Source: Candidatus Izemoplasmatales bacterium (GTDB taxonomy: Bacteria; Bacillota_I; Bacilli_A; Izemoplasmatales; Hujiaoplasmataceae). From it: a stretch of DNA of 47,206 bases. Position numbers and translations under genes: made by a program. This document shows positions 15,062 to 22,855 of this stretch, piece after piece. The stretch covers positions 1-47,206 of the forward strand of contig JAQUZN010000006.1 in assembly GCA_028691315.1 (NCBI GenBank). The letters are read 5' to 3'. The stretch's first letter is position 1. Each line of letters opens with the position of its first letter. The notes beneath the pieces were generated by a model. It was not told the origin of the DNA. It ran no database searches and saw only the letters and a program-made list of their open reading frames with translations.

Positions 15062-15998
15062 GATTTTCTTTCTCCTTTGTATGTTTTGAGCAAAACATGC
15101 TCTTTTCATCTTCTCTATTAAACTCTGGTTGTAAGGTAACATGTGAGATATCGTGATGTTCTTTTAAATAACACTCGATTTCACATAAAATGCGGTCAAC
15201 ATCTGATAAAGGCAAGTCAGCTAAATCAACATGTGCTTCAAAGTATATATTGTGTTCATCAGTCATCCATGCGTGCACATGATGAATGCCTTTGACATGT
15301 TGAATTTTTTTAATATCTTCTAAAATATCATTGTAATCAAGTTCTGGTGATGATTGCATCAATATATTTACGGTATCTTTTACGACATGCCAAGCTTCTC
15401 TCATAATATAGAGAGCAATCAAAATCGTGATGATTGGATCTATCCATCTAATTTGCCACAGCATAATCGCAATCCCACCTAAGACGACTCCAACTGAAGA
15501 TATTGTATCGCTTAGTAGATGAAGATAGCTTGCTTTGATATTTAGATTTTCTTTTGAATCTTTCTTTAAAAATAACACAGATAATAGATTGGCAACTAAT
15601 CCGATAACTGCGACAATAATCAACAATAAGCCATCAATGGGTTCAGGATTGAAAAATCTTTGTATGCCTTCATAGATTAAGACACCTGATAAAATAAGTA
15701 AAACTCCTGAGTTAATGAATGCTGCTAAGATTTCCGCTCTTTTATAACCAAATGTTTTTCTCTCATTATTTGGACGTCTTGATATCTTATTTGCTACATA
15801 GGATAAAGCTATAGCTAGTGTATCACTTAAGTTGTGCATCGCATCTGATAATAAAGCTAAGCTACCAGATAATAATCCACCTATGACTTCAGTTGTTGTT
15901 ATGGTTGCATTGAGCAATGTTACCCAAAATATTTTCTTACCTGATAATGCTGATGCATCGTGATGATGGTGATGCTGTGTTTCTGAATGTTTTTCCAT
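15051..15998 (-). CDS. CDF-family metal cation exporter (ZitB/CzcD type)
   Basis: The 315-residue protein starts with a His-rich tail (HHHHHDAS) and has six predicted transmembrane helices. The CDF site DAMHNLSD gives the D-x3-D/H-x3-D arrangement used for zinc binding, repeated as HLLSDTISS in helix V. The cytoplasmic C-terminal domain (about 205-300) contains HHVHAWMTDEH. CDF proteins export Zn2+, Cd2+ or Co2+ in exchange for protons. Its place in the operon adds divalent-metal resistance to the arsenic functions. Confidence 0.92.
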   Translation of the reverse strand: MEKHSETQHHHHHDASALSGKKIFWVTLLNATITTTEVIGGLLSGSLALLSDAMHNLSDTLAIALSYVANKISRRPNNERKTFGYKRAEILAAFINSGVLLILSGVLIYEGIQRFFNPEPIDGLLLIIVAVIGLVANLLSVLFLKKDSKENLNIKASYLHLLSDTISSVGVVLGGIAIMLWQIRWIDPIITILIALYIMREAWHVVKDTVNILMQSSPELDYNDILEDIKKIQHVKGIHHVHAWMTDEHNIYFEAHVDLADLPLSDVDRILCEIECYLKEHHDISHVTLQPEFNREDEKSMFCSKHTKEKENHGN

Positions 15999-16013
15999 TG
16001 CGATACGCTTTCT

Positions 16014-17042
16014 TTAAATGAGGAGATATGCAAATGCATTGAATAAATAACCCATGATAATAATACCTGTCGTTACAATACCAACAAACATGAGTAATAA
16101 TTTCGTCTTAACGACTTTTTTAAGCATAATGATTGAAGGTAGAGATAATGCAGTGACCGCCATCATAAATGCTAAGACTGTTCCATTACCGACACCCTTT
16201 AATACAAGTGCTTCAGCAATTGGAAGAGTTCCGAAGATATCAGCATACATTGGAATACCAACGAGTGTTGCGAGTATCACAGAGAATGGATTATTTGAAC
16301 CTAACACAGCTTCAATAAATGATTGTGGGATAAAGCCATGAATGATAGCACCAATACCAACACCAATCAATATATATAACCAGACCTTGTTGATAATTTC
16401 TTTCACTTGATCAATTGAATATTTCACACGCTCTTTTTTGGTCATCTGATAATCTTCAATCGCATCAAAATCAATGTTTTCGCCTTCAGCTTTTCTTGTC
16501 ACAAACTCTTCGACAAAACGTTCCATTTTGAAAACAGAAATGGTGGTTCCACCGATGACTGCAATCAATAATCCAACGACCACATAGGCTAAAGCAATTT
16601 GCCAATTAAAGATACTAGCAAGCAAGATGACAGAAGCTAAATCAACCAGTGGTGATGATATTAAAAAAGAAAATGTTACACCAATCGGTAATCCAGCTTT
16701 TGTAAATCCAATAAAAATAGGAATTGAACTACAGGAGCAAAACGGTGTAACAGTACCAAGAAGTGCGCCAATAATATTAGCCCAGACACCTTTGAACTTG
16801 CTTAAAATCTTTCTGGTTTTCTCAGGGGTGAAAAAAGATTGTAAATAAGAAGCCAGAAAGATTAAAACAGATAATAGAATAAAAATCTTTACGACATCAT
16901 AAAAGAAGAAAGTTATACCCTTATAAAGAAGTGAATCAACATCAATGCCAATCACATCTTTGAAAAACCAGTTGACGATATTTTCTAACCAAGTCATTCT
17001 TAAGAGTTGGTCATTTAACCAACTGAATACATTTTTAATCAT
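16014..17042 (-). CDS. arsP: ArsP-type permease (DUF318)
   Basis: The 342-residue membrane protein has about eight transmembrane helices and the signature TPFCSCSSIPIFIGF (C102, C104) of ArsP permeases, with the matching late repeat GIPMYADIFGTLPIAEAL. ArsP exports trivalent organoarsenicals such as methylarsenite, and relatives may move other thiophilic metals. It overlaps arsR by eight bases and is the first transport gene of the operon. Symbol used by family; the substrate is not proved by sequence. Confidence 0.85.
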   Translation of the reverse strand: MIKNVFSWLNDQLLRMTWLENIVNWFFKDVIGIDVDSLLYKGITFFFYDVVKIFILLSVLIFLASYLQSFFTPEKTRKILSKFKGVWANIIGALLGTVTPFCSCSSIPIFIGFTKAGLPIGVTFSFLISSPLVDLASVILLASIFNWQIALAYVVVGLLIAVIGGTTISVFKMERFVEEFVTRKAEGENIDFDAIEDYQMTKKERVKYSIDQVKEIINKVWLYILIGVGIGAIIHGFIPQSFIEAVLGSNNPFSVILATLVGIPMYADIFGTLPIAEALVLKGVGNGTVLAFMMAVTALSLPSIIMLKKVVKTKLLLMFVGIVTTGIIIMGYLFNAFAYLLI

Positions 17043-17325
17043 TTTTACATTGTCCTTTCATTTCTTTAAGTTCATTTAAGTAATCAATTAGAGCATCTAT
17101 TCTATTTAAATCAACATGATGTTTCTTCCATACGCCTTCTTTATAAGATGTAACTAATCCAGAATCTGTTAAAGTTCTTAAATGATAGGACATTGTAGGT
17201 TGAGTGATGGGGAGTTTATCTATCAGTGTACAGCCACATGTTTCCCCTCTGATGAGTAGTTCTAAAATTGTTAACCGATTTTCATCGGATAACGCCTTAC
17301 ATAGTAATGCAATGTCTTTATTCAT
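17035..17325 (-). CDS. arsR: ArsR/SmtB-family arsenic-sensing repressor
   Basis: This 96-residue winged-helix protein has GETCGCTLIDKL (CxC at about residues 30-32), a variant of the ELCVCDL metal site, and the DNA-recognition helix ITQPTMSYHLRTLTDSGLV. Members sit on their operator and leave when As(III) or Sb(III) binds the cysteines. GGAGG precedes the ATG. It heads the minus-strand operon and is placed directly downstream of two palindromes that are its likely binding sites. Confidence 0.93.
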   Translation of the reverse strand: MNKDIALLCKALSDENRLTILELLIRGETCGCTLIDKLPITQPTMSYHLRTLTDSGLVTSYKEGVWKKHHVDLNRIDALIDYLNELKEMKGQCKND

Positions 17326-17339
17326 AGTGCCTCCAACAT

Positions 17340-17371
17340 ATAGATAATCGTCTATATAGATAACTGTCTAT
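17340..17371 (-). promoter_or_regulatory. Double ArsR operator
   Basis: Two abutting 16-base palindromes, ATAGATAATCGTCTAT (17340-17355) and ATAGATAACTGTCTAT (17356-17371), share arms ATAGA/TCTAT with a six-base centre. They lie between the -10 and the arsR start, where a bound repressor would block transcription. ATAGA-type palindromes are common for ArsR proteins. Confidence 0.85.
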
Positions 17372-17400
17372 ATTATACGCTCTGTGAAATCCCATGTCAA
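17372..17400 (-). promoter_or_regulatory. Consensus promoter of the arsenic operon
   Basis: On the minus strand TTGACA (17400-17395) and TATAAT (17377-17372) are separated by exactly 17 bases. Both hexamers are perfect sigma-A consensus sequences. The double operator abuts the -10. Confidence 0.92.
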
Positions 17401-17529
17401 TAGAGGTTGAGATTAAATTCACATTCTACCAAATTTAGATCTGTAGGTTATTGTTCTACATTTGAGGTTTTTCTTTTACATAGTAAAGCTTTATCAGTAG
17501 GGGTGCTAAAATTTTCAATAGGGTGCTAA

Positions 17530-17583
17530 ATTGTATTAGCATCGGTTACATTAGACATATAAGAAGCACAGGTTTGATACAAT
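17530..17583 (+). repeat. 54-bp direct repeat, copy 2
   Basis: It matches 129-182 at 46 of 54 positions in the same orientation, with ATTGTATT and GATACAAT ends. It lies about 130 bases upstream of the arsenic promoter and eight bases before the IS3-like end sequence TGTCAAGAGAAAGTAGACAT. It may therefore mark the right border of the accessory block. Confidence 0.7.
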
Positions 17584-17590
17584 ATGCACT

Positions 17591-17960
17591 TGTCAAGAGA
17601 AAGTAGACATGTATCAACCCTTAGTTACACCCTAGTTGAGATTTAAACTCAACTGGGGTTTTGTATTTTAACGCATAAGAGAAGCGTTCGTTATTATAAT
17701 AATGCACATATTCTTCAATAGATTGATGAACATCATTTGATTTGCCTAAATTAAAATCCAAGAACAATTCTTCTTTAATCCACCCATTTAATGATTCATC
17801 AACTGGATTATCAGTTGGTGTTTCCGCGCGACTCATCGAGCGTTTAATGTTATAATCTTTAATGAGCTCGTTGTAGCTTATTTAAGAGTAAACGGATCCC
17901 TGATCGGTGTGCAAAACTGTAGGTTCTGTTAACTCTTCTCTTTTATCTTCTTCTATATTA
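17591..17960 (-). pseudogene. IS3-family transposase remnant (orfB C-terminus and end)
   Basis: On the minus strand, 17836-17621 encodes SRAETPTDNPVDESLNGWIK...HYYNNERFSYALKYKTPVEF, the C-terminal part of an IS3-family DDE integrase with the final Glu region. Reading upstream in the same frame gives TVLHTDQGSVYS (the second Asp region, HTDQGS) and then an in-frame TAA at about 17880-17882. Similarity stops near 17960-17975 at a seven-G run. The first two-thirds of the transposase and orfA are missing. TGTCAAGAGAAAGTAGACAT at 17591 is probably the terminal inverted repeat. The element is dead. Confidence 0.85.
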
Positions 17961-18418
17961 TATCATCCTCTTGCAGGGGGGGAAGCGTGTCTCACTTTTT
18001 CATAGCAGAGCAAAAAAATCAAATTTTACTATAAATCATTTATTGAACACTAGATTACATTTTACCATTTTAATAAATTATAATTATGCTTGAATTTATT
18101 GTAAATGATAGTATAGAATTGGTTCTTATTCAATTAAGTTGAATAAGAACCACAAACTTATTGACATTTATATTCCATTGATTGGTATGTAAAAGAGTTA
18201 TTGTATAAATGTAGGACCATTTTAAAAGTCACTTCGTATGAAACAGAGTAAGACTCCATACGAAAGTACCAAAAAAACAAGTAAAACTCTAAATTGACAA
18301 TAAGTTTTAATATAATGAAGTTTATTTCATCTAGAAATAAGCTTTTTATATTTAAACTTAAAAAGCTGTTAATGTATGATTTTATATATGTTATAATTTA
18401 CAATAGAGGTATGTAACT
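17961..18418. other. Non-coding spacer with two palindromes
   Basis: No gene is seen. It contains a perfect 14-bp hairpin stem (18120-18152) and a shorter stem, TTCGTATG/CATACGAA, at 18233-18264. A TTGACA at 18295 and AT-rich sequence to about 18325 could be the promoter of the acetyltransferase pseudogene. Confidence 0.45.
18120..18152. other. Perfect 14-bp stem-loop
   Basis: TGGTTCTTATTCAA pairs exactly with TTGAATAAGAACCA around the five-base loop TTAAG. There is no T-run, so it is a poor intrinsic terminator. It could be an element end, an operator or a processed RNA hairpin. Confidence 0.7.
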
Positions 18419-18973
18419 ATGCTTGAGATTTGGAATAAAGATAAAATATCAAAATTGACTTTAAATGAAAAAAACATGTGGTTTGATTGTTTGAACTACA
18501 AATTAGAAGAAGATAGAAAGATATCATTACTAGATCCTTTCATTAAAGATAAACAAAAAGCGATTAAAGCGGATTATTTTAAGTATATTGAAAGTTGCGC
18601 AACCGCGGATAATTTTTATAAATACTAAATTGAAAAACGGGATAACAAAATAATCTGCGTATGTCGAATCAACATTTATGAAAATAAATATCTTCTTGAA
18701 GGATTGCAAACACATAAAGATTATTATCGAAATGGTTTTGCGTCTAATTTAATTGATAACATGATTAATGATTTAAATAAGGATGGGATTAAGATGATTT
18801 ATTCAGAAGCAAGAACATGGAATATTGCTTCAAATCAGTTGCAACAGAAATTAGGGTTCATTCAATATGGACAGGATAAGTTTAATTACCTCTATAAACT
18901 AGATATTATGACCTATAATAAAAAACGTATTCACTTTTATGATAAGAGTAGAAAAGGGTATGCAAATGAATAA
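18419..18973 (+). pseudogene. GNAT N-acetyltransferase broken by one stop codon
   Basis: Two parts, 18419-18628 and 18629-18973, lie in the same reading frame and are separated only by TAA at 18626-18628. Read through, the N-terminal half (MLEIWNKDKI...) leads into a GNAT core: KIICVCRINIYENKYLLEGLQTH, then YYRNGFASNLIDNMI (the acetyl-CoA loop, degenerate R/Q-x-x-G-x-G/A) and NIASNQLQQKLGF near the C-terminus. Only 69 residues are made unless the stop is suppressed. The next gene starts within its last codons, showing they were once coupled. Confidence 0.8.
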
Positions 18974-19733
18974 TCGACAATGGTTTACAGTCACAAAAAT
19001 CAACAGTACACTGTTTGTAATTAGTGAATTACATCATTGGGAAAAACCGAACATGTATTTAATAATAGGTGAAAAACGTGCAATGCTGATAGATACAGGT
19101 TTAGGTGTATGTAACTTATATGATAAGATAAAAGAAATAACTAACTTGCCCATTATAGTTGTAATTACACATGCTCACTGGGACCATATTGGTTCAATAT
19201 CATCTTTTACTGACATAGCGATACACAGTTTAGATCAACCATCATTAGAAGTTTTTCCACTTCCAAAATCTGTTGTGATTAATAATCTTATCCATGGAAA
19301 CAATATTTTCCCTGATAGTTTTAAGTTAGAAAATTATCAAATATGTTCAAAGAAACCAACAGTTATTCTAAATGATTCCGATTTAATTGATTTAGGAAAT
19401 AGAACTTTGCAAGTTATTCATACGCCTGGACATTCACCAGGTCATATATGTCTTTATGAAGAAAAAACTGGATACTTGTTTACGGGTGATTTGGTCTATG
19501 AAGGCAAACTAGATATGTTCTATCCTACAACGAATCCTATTGATTTTTATAATTCAATTAAAAAAATCGAGTCTTTACGAGTAAGTTACTTGTTTCCAGG
19601 ACATTTTCGTTTTCCTTTGGAATTTACTTTGATTAAAGAAATATCGAGTGCTTTTGCTGAAATATCTCGAATAGATCCTGGTTTAAAAAAAGCAGGAGTA
19701 TTTAATTTTAGTAAATTTAGTATTCACATTTAG
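18960..19733 (+). CDS. Metallo-beta-lactamase-fold hydrolase
   Basis: With ATG 18960 (GAAAAGG just upstream; ATG 18966 also possible) the protein has 257 residues. Metal ligands are visible: HAHWDH (H71, H73, D75, H76), H158 in HTPGHSPGH and D177 in FTGDLVYEG. This is the two-metal site of MBL-fold hydrolases such as glyoxalase II and related thioesterases. Sequence alone does not indicate a true beta-lactamase, and there is no signal peptide. It overlaps the end of the broken GNAT gene, so the two formed an operon. Confidence 0.88.
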   Translation: MQMNNRQWFTVTKINSTLFVISELHHWEKPNMYLIIGEKRAMLIDTGLGVCNLYDKIKEITNLPIIVVITHAHWDHIGSISSFTDIAIHSLDQPSLEVFPLPKSVVINNLIHGNNIFPDSFKLENYQICSKKPTVILNDSDLIDLGNRTLQVIHTPGHSPGHICLYEEKTGYLFTGDLVYEGKLDMFYPTTNPIDFYNSIKKIESLRVSYLFPGHFRFPLEFTLIKEISSAFAEISRIDPGLKKAGVFNFSKFSIHI

Positions 19734-19838
19734 TCAATCTGATATAACTGAAATTTCTTGTAGCATCAGTGTTTAAAGTTTGAAAAAATGATGTAAACTA
19801 GGCATCTAAAGGAGAAATATATTTTGAGGAGTGATATT

Positions 19839-20582
19839 ATGGATTCTATACAAATAGAATATAGAGAACAGGTTACCCATATGGTAAACTTTATAAATAC
19901 TATATTTAAGGAAAAAGTTATTAGTATTTACTTATCCGGAAGCGTATGGAGTAATGAAGCAATATTATATCATTCAGATGTTGATTTATTTCTTGTATTA
20001 ACTGACTATGTTGACAAAGAGGAAATTAAGAAAACATTTTTAAAGAAACTTATTGAAGAGTATCCATTCTCCCCTGAACCACATATTAGTATATATTCAC
20101 TTCAGCAGTTAAAAACTGATCATTTTACTAGGTTTATTATGGAGTATAACTGTGGACTAATGTACGGAAATAATATTGCAAAGGATTTAAATAAAGTTAT
20201 TGATAAAACCATAAATCCATCAGAAAAAGCATATTTTCAAAGATTACAGTTTGCAAAAGACGCGTATGAAGCTTTAAAAAATGGGAAAAGGAATCTCCCA
20301 AATCTTGGATTATTACCTAGTGACACGTATTTTGCTGCTAGAAAGTTGATTAAATATTTTATTGTAATTGAAGGAGCATATTACTTAATGAAAGTAGGTA
20401 ACTTCAAATCCTTTAATACAGATGAAGTCTTCAATTCTCTAGAGAATCTCCAAATTATCAATCAAAATGAAAAGAACCTATATAAATTTGTTTTAACGAA
20501 TCCTCAAGAATCAAAAGTGACAGAGATGGATGCTTTAAAGATTATTAAAGATAAAATTGGTATTTTCCTTAGCGAAAAATAA
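19839..20582 (+). CDS. Nucleotidyltransferase-domain protein (ANT-like)
   Basis: Starting at ATG 19839 (GAGGAG upstream) it has 247 residues; TTG 19824 behind AAAGGAG is an alternative. The Pol-beta-type nucleotidyltransferase site is LSGSVWSN (G34, S35) with D47-V-D49 in HSDVDLFLVL. The C-terminal half is helical, like aminoglycoside adenylyltransferases of the AadA/ANT type (SPEPHISIYS, YFAARKLIKYF). It could inactivate an antibiotic or nucleotidylate another target. It has no toxin-antitoxin partner. The fold is confident, the substrate open. Confidence 0.82.
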   Translation: MDSIQIEYREQVTHMVNFINTIFKEKVISIYLSGSVWSNEAILYHSDVDLFLVLTDYVDKEEIKKTFLKKLIEEYPFSPEPHISIYSLQQLKTDHFTRFIMEYNCGLMYGNNIAKDLNKVIDKTINPSEKAYFQRLQFAKDAYEALKNGKRNLPNLGLLPSDTYFAARKLIKYFIVIEGAYYLMKVGNFKSFNTDEVFNSLENLQIINQNEKNLYKFVLTNPQESKVTEMDALKIIKDKIGIFLSEK

Positions 20583-20630
20583 TTTTTGTACATATGGAGA
20601 ACTTCATTTTTGGAACTTAAATTATAGAAT

Positions 20631-20674
20631 AAAAAAATGCTAGTTATAGAGAATCATCGCTATAACTAGCATTT
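20631..20674 (-). terminator. Bidirectional terminator between convergent genes
   Basis: AAATGCTAGTTATAG (20635-20649) pairs perfectly with CTATAACTAGCATTT (20660-20674). The flanking A-run at 20631 gives seven T on the minus strand, ending the membrane-protein gene. On the plus strand only three T follow, so it should work less well for the nucleotidyltransferase gene. Confidence 0.8.
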
Positions 20675-20822
20675 ATGAATATCATATTAACCTATTTTAA
20701 AAAACTTACTTCAAGATAAGATATTATTAAAGAAAAATGGAATTTTATGTTCTATAAAACAGTATAAACAACTTAGATTTCAAGAATAAAAAGTGTATTA
20801 ACAGGTGCAATTTATTGTTTTA

Positions 20823-21155
20823 TTATCTTAGCTTTTTACTGGCAATGAGATTTATGATTATTATCGGAATAATCCAAACAAATGCCCAAAAGAATTCCCA
20901 ACCCCCAAGAAACATAGTAAATGAAGAACCATAGATCCAAAGCTTGCTTTGTTTTGAGTAACCTTTCCATTGAAAGATGATAGCTAGTGTCATAATAACT
21001 AAATAAATAATAAAAAATAAAATATATAATGTTTTAGAATAATCATCCGAATACAAATCATTGAAAAATCTGGTTTTCAAAAAGAATGGTATTGTTCCAA
21101 CGGAAAGAACAGTAACTAAAATTGAATTGACTAGTAATAATTTGTTTCGTTTCAT
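20823..21155 (-). CDS. Small membrane protein, unknown function
   Basis: This 110-residue protein has three or four predicted transmembrane helices (about 7-26, 42-63, 71-85 and 86-105) and a basic C-terminal tail (SKKLR). GGGGG lies before the ATG. I do not recognise a family. It is the only minus-strand gene in the 18-25 kb zone and has its own terminator. Confidence 0.65.
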   Translation of the reverse strand: MKRNKLLLVNSILVTVLSVGTIPFFLKTRFFNDLYSDDYSKTLYILFFIIYLVIMTLAIIFQWKGYSKQSKLWIYGSSFTMFLGGWEFFWAFVWIIPIIIINLIASKKLR

Positions 21156-21654
21156 GTTTATCCCCCAATTTTTGTTTATGTGTTGTCAAGTGAAATCTTC
21201 CCAAATCTGAATAGAGGTTTTGACCTTATTCTTGAGTTGACAATGAAGTTAGTCGCGAGTACTATAGCAAACTAATGATTGATTAGATACATTATAATCT
21301 AAAGTAATGGTTTTTGTAAATACTTTAATCAAAATGAAATTTCTAAATATAATTTCGTTTACTAAATTTCCAGGGTTCTATATCTAGTAAGAGTCTGCTT
21401 GATAAGTAGTTATCCCAGATTTCTTGTCTTTAAATGTATCATTCACTTATTTCTACAGATTCATTAATTTTTAAGCGTATATTGAGAAGTAGTTTGTTTC
21501 CGGATTGGATGATGCTATAATATTATAAACATTTTTAAAATTATAGACACATAAATTGTACTAACTATTATTGTTTAATAAATTCAAAATTAACTTCATA
21601 ATATACTTAAGTCGTATTTTTCTTAATCTTTTTGGCAATTAAGGAGGAATATCT
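21156..21654. other. 500-base spacer with a long leader
   Basis: No gene is seen. TTGTCAAGTGAAATC at 21183 resembles the IS3-like end TGTCAAGAGAAAG at 17591 and may be IS debris. A promoter for the next gene lies at 21494-21521, which would give a leader of about 130 bases. The rest is AT-rich without clear structure. Confidence 0.4.
21494..21521 (+). promoter_or_regulatory. Extended -10 promoter
   Basis: TTGTTT (21494-21499), a 16-base gap, and TGC-TATAAT (21513-21521) form a good extended -10 promoter for the gene at 21655. Confidence 0.55.
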
Positions 21655-22230
21655 ATGTACTATCATGGCAGTAAAGTACAAGGAATTAAAACACTTTATC
21701 CAAACCTATCCTTGCACAACGAAAAATATGTATATTTAACAACGAATAAAGCAGTGGCTTTGATTTATACAGTCAATGCCATAGAATCATTTTATGAAGC
21801 AAATAATTTGAAGAAGCCTAGTAATTTTCAACCTTGGTACAGTTATGGGTTTGACAAGGAATTAGTTCCAGTTATTGAAGAGTACTATCCAGATGCAACA
21901 ATTGAAACATATTCAGGAAAATCTGGTTATATCTATGTTTGTAAACAACCTAAAAATTATGAAAATCCTACAAATATACATTGTGCTATCGTCACCAAAG
22001 AGGAAGTTTATACCCTTGAAGAATATTACATAAAAGATGTGTACAAGGAAATCCTTGAAATGGAAAAACTCGGTCTGATTAAAATTAAACGATATGAATT
22101 TAATTGTGAAAGCTATTTAAACAATATATATTCTATGATAAAAGATGATATAGAAAAAAATAGTTTAAATACTGATTTAGAGAGCAATTATTCAATATTT
22201 TTGAGGGCGAAATTTCCAAGTTTATTTTAA
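21655..22230 (+). CDS. Uncharacterised YYHGS protein
   Basis: This 191-residue protein begins MYYHGSKVQGIKTLYPN and soon has YVYLTTNKAVALIY. The order (Y/L)HG(S/T), then Y-L/A-T and an Ala-rich helix, resembles the NAD-binding start of small ADP-ribosyltransferase-fold proteins, but no clear third catalytic motif can be named. It has no signal peptide or membrane segment. AAGGAGG precedes the ATG. It has its own promoter and is probably monocistronic. Family assignment is weak; the coding call is firm. Confidence 0.75.
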   Translation: MYYHGSKVQGIKTLYPNLSLHNEKYVYLTTNKAVALIYTVNAIESFYEANNLKKPSNFQPWYSYGFDKELVPVIEEYYPDATIETYSGKSGYIYVCKQPKNYENPTNIHCAIVTKEEVYTLEEYYIKDVYKEILEMEKLGLIKIKRYEFNCESYLNNIYSMIKDDIEKNSLNTDLESNYSIFLRAKFPSLF

Positions 22231-22301
22231 CCTAGTTATTGCATTTTAATATACTTACTTACTGTTGTAATACCTAGATATAATTTAAGGAGTAATCAAC
22301 C

Positions 22302-22778
22302 ATGGAAAAACTTTCTTTAAGTTTAATGACTAAAAAGTTATGTCATAAATATTTTCAAGAGTTTACAAACGACTCAGATATTTGTTTAAATGATAGTGAG
22401 TTTAGAGAGTTTGTTTATAAAAAAGAAGTAGTCGACAAATACTATGAACATCAACAACAAGATAATAGAAAAGCGTTTTTTATCATGAAAAATAATGACC
22501 CTATTGGAGAAGTGATTCTAAAGAAAATTGACTACATAAAGAAAGAGTGTACATTAAGTATTCATTTGCAAAATGATACTGTAAAAGGACAAGGAATTGG
22601 AACTTGGGCAGAAAAACAAATCATTGATTATGCATTTAATGAATTAAATCTTGGAACAGTATATGCGGATACTGTCAAAAAGAATGTAAGAAGTCAAAAC
22701 GTTCTTAAAAAAGTGGGGTTCGAAATAATTAATGAAGACGAGTTGTTTAAATACTACTTCATTAAAAAGAAAAGTTAG
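22302..22778 (+). CDS. GNAT-family N-acetyltransferase
   Basis: The 158-residue protein has the GNAT core: GEVILKKIDYI, then the acetyl-CoA loop VKGQGIGTWAEKQIIDYAF (Q/R-x-x-G-x-G/A, about 93-111) and the late motif NVRSQNVLKKVGFEI, as in RimJ/RimL-type acetyltransferases. AAGGAG precedes the ATG. The substrate is unknown. It is a second, intact GNAT gene about 3.5 kb from the broken one. Confidence 0.87.
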   Translation: MEKLSLSLMTKKLCHKYFQEFTNDSDICLNDSEFREFVYKKEVVDKYYEHQQQDNRKAFFIMKNNDPIGEVILKKIDYIKKECTLSIHLQNDTVKGQGIGTWAEKQIIDYAFNELNLGTVYADTVKKNVRSQNVLKKVGFEIINEDELFKYYFIKKKS

Positions 22779-22855
22779 CGTAATCTAGTGATGGTTAAGT
22801 AAGCAAGGGAAAAAACATATATTAATAGATTTATAATAAATTGGAGGATTGAATT

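Noticed and set aside
14804-15142. Long start for the first thioredoxin-like protein (112 residues)
   Set aside because: The extra N-terminal residues lie in the CDF gene and lack a ribosome site. ATG 15061 has GGAG upstream and gives the usual family start.
18960-19733. A true beta-lactamase resistance gene
   Set aside because: It has the metal site of the broad MBL fold but no signal peptide or beta-lactamase-specific motifs. Hydrolase of unknown substrate is the safer call.
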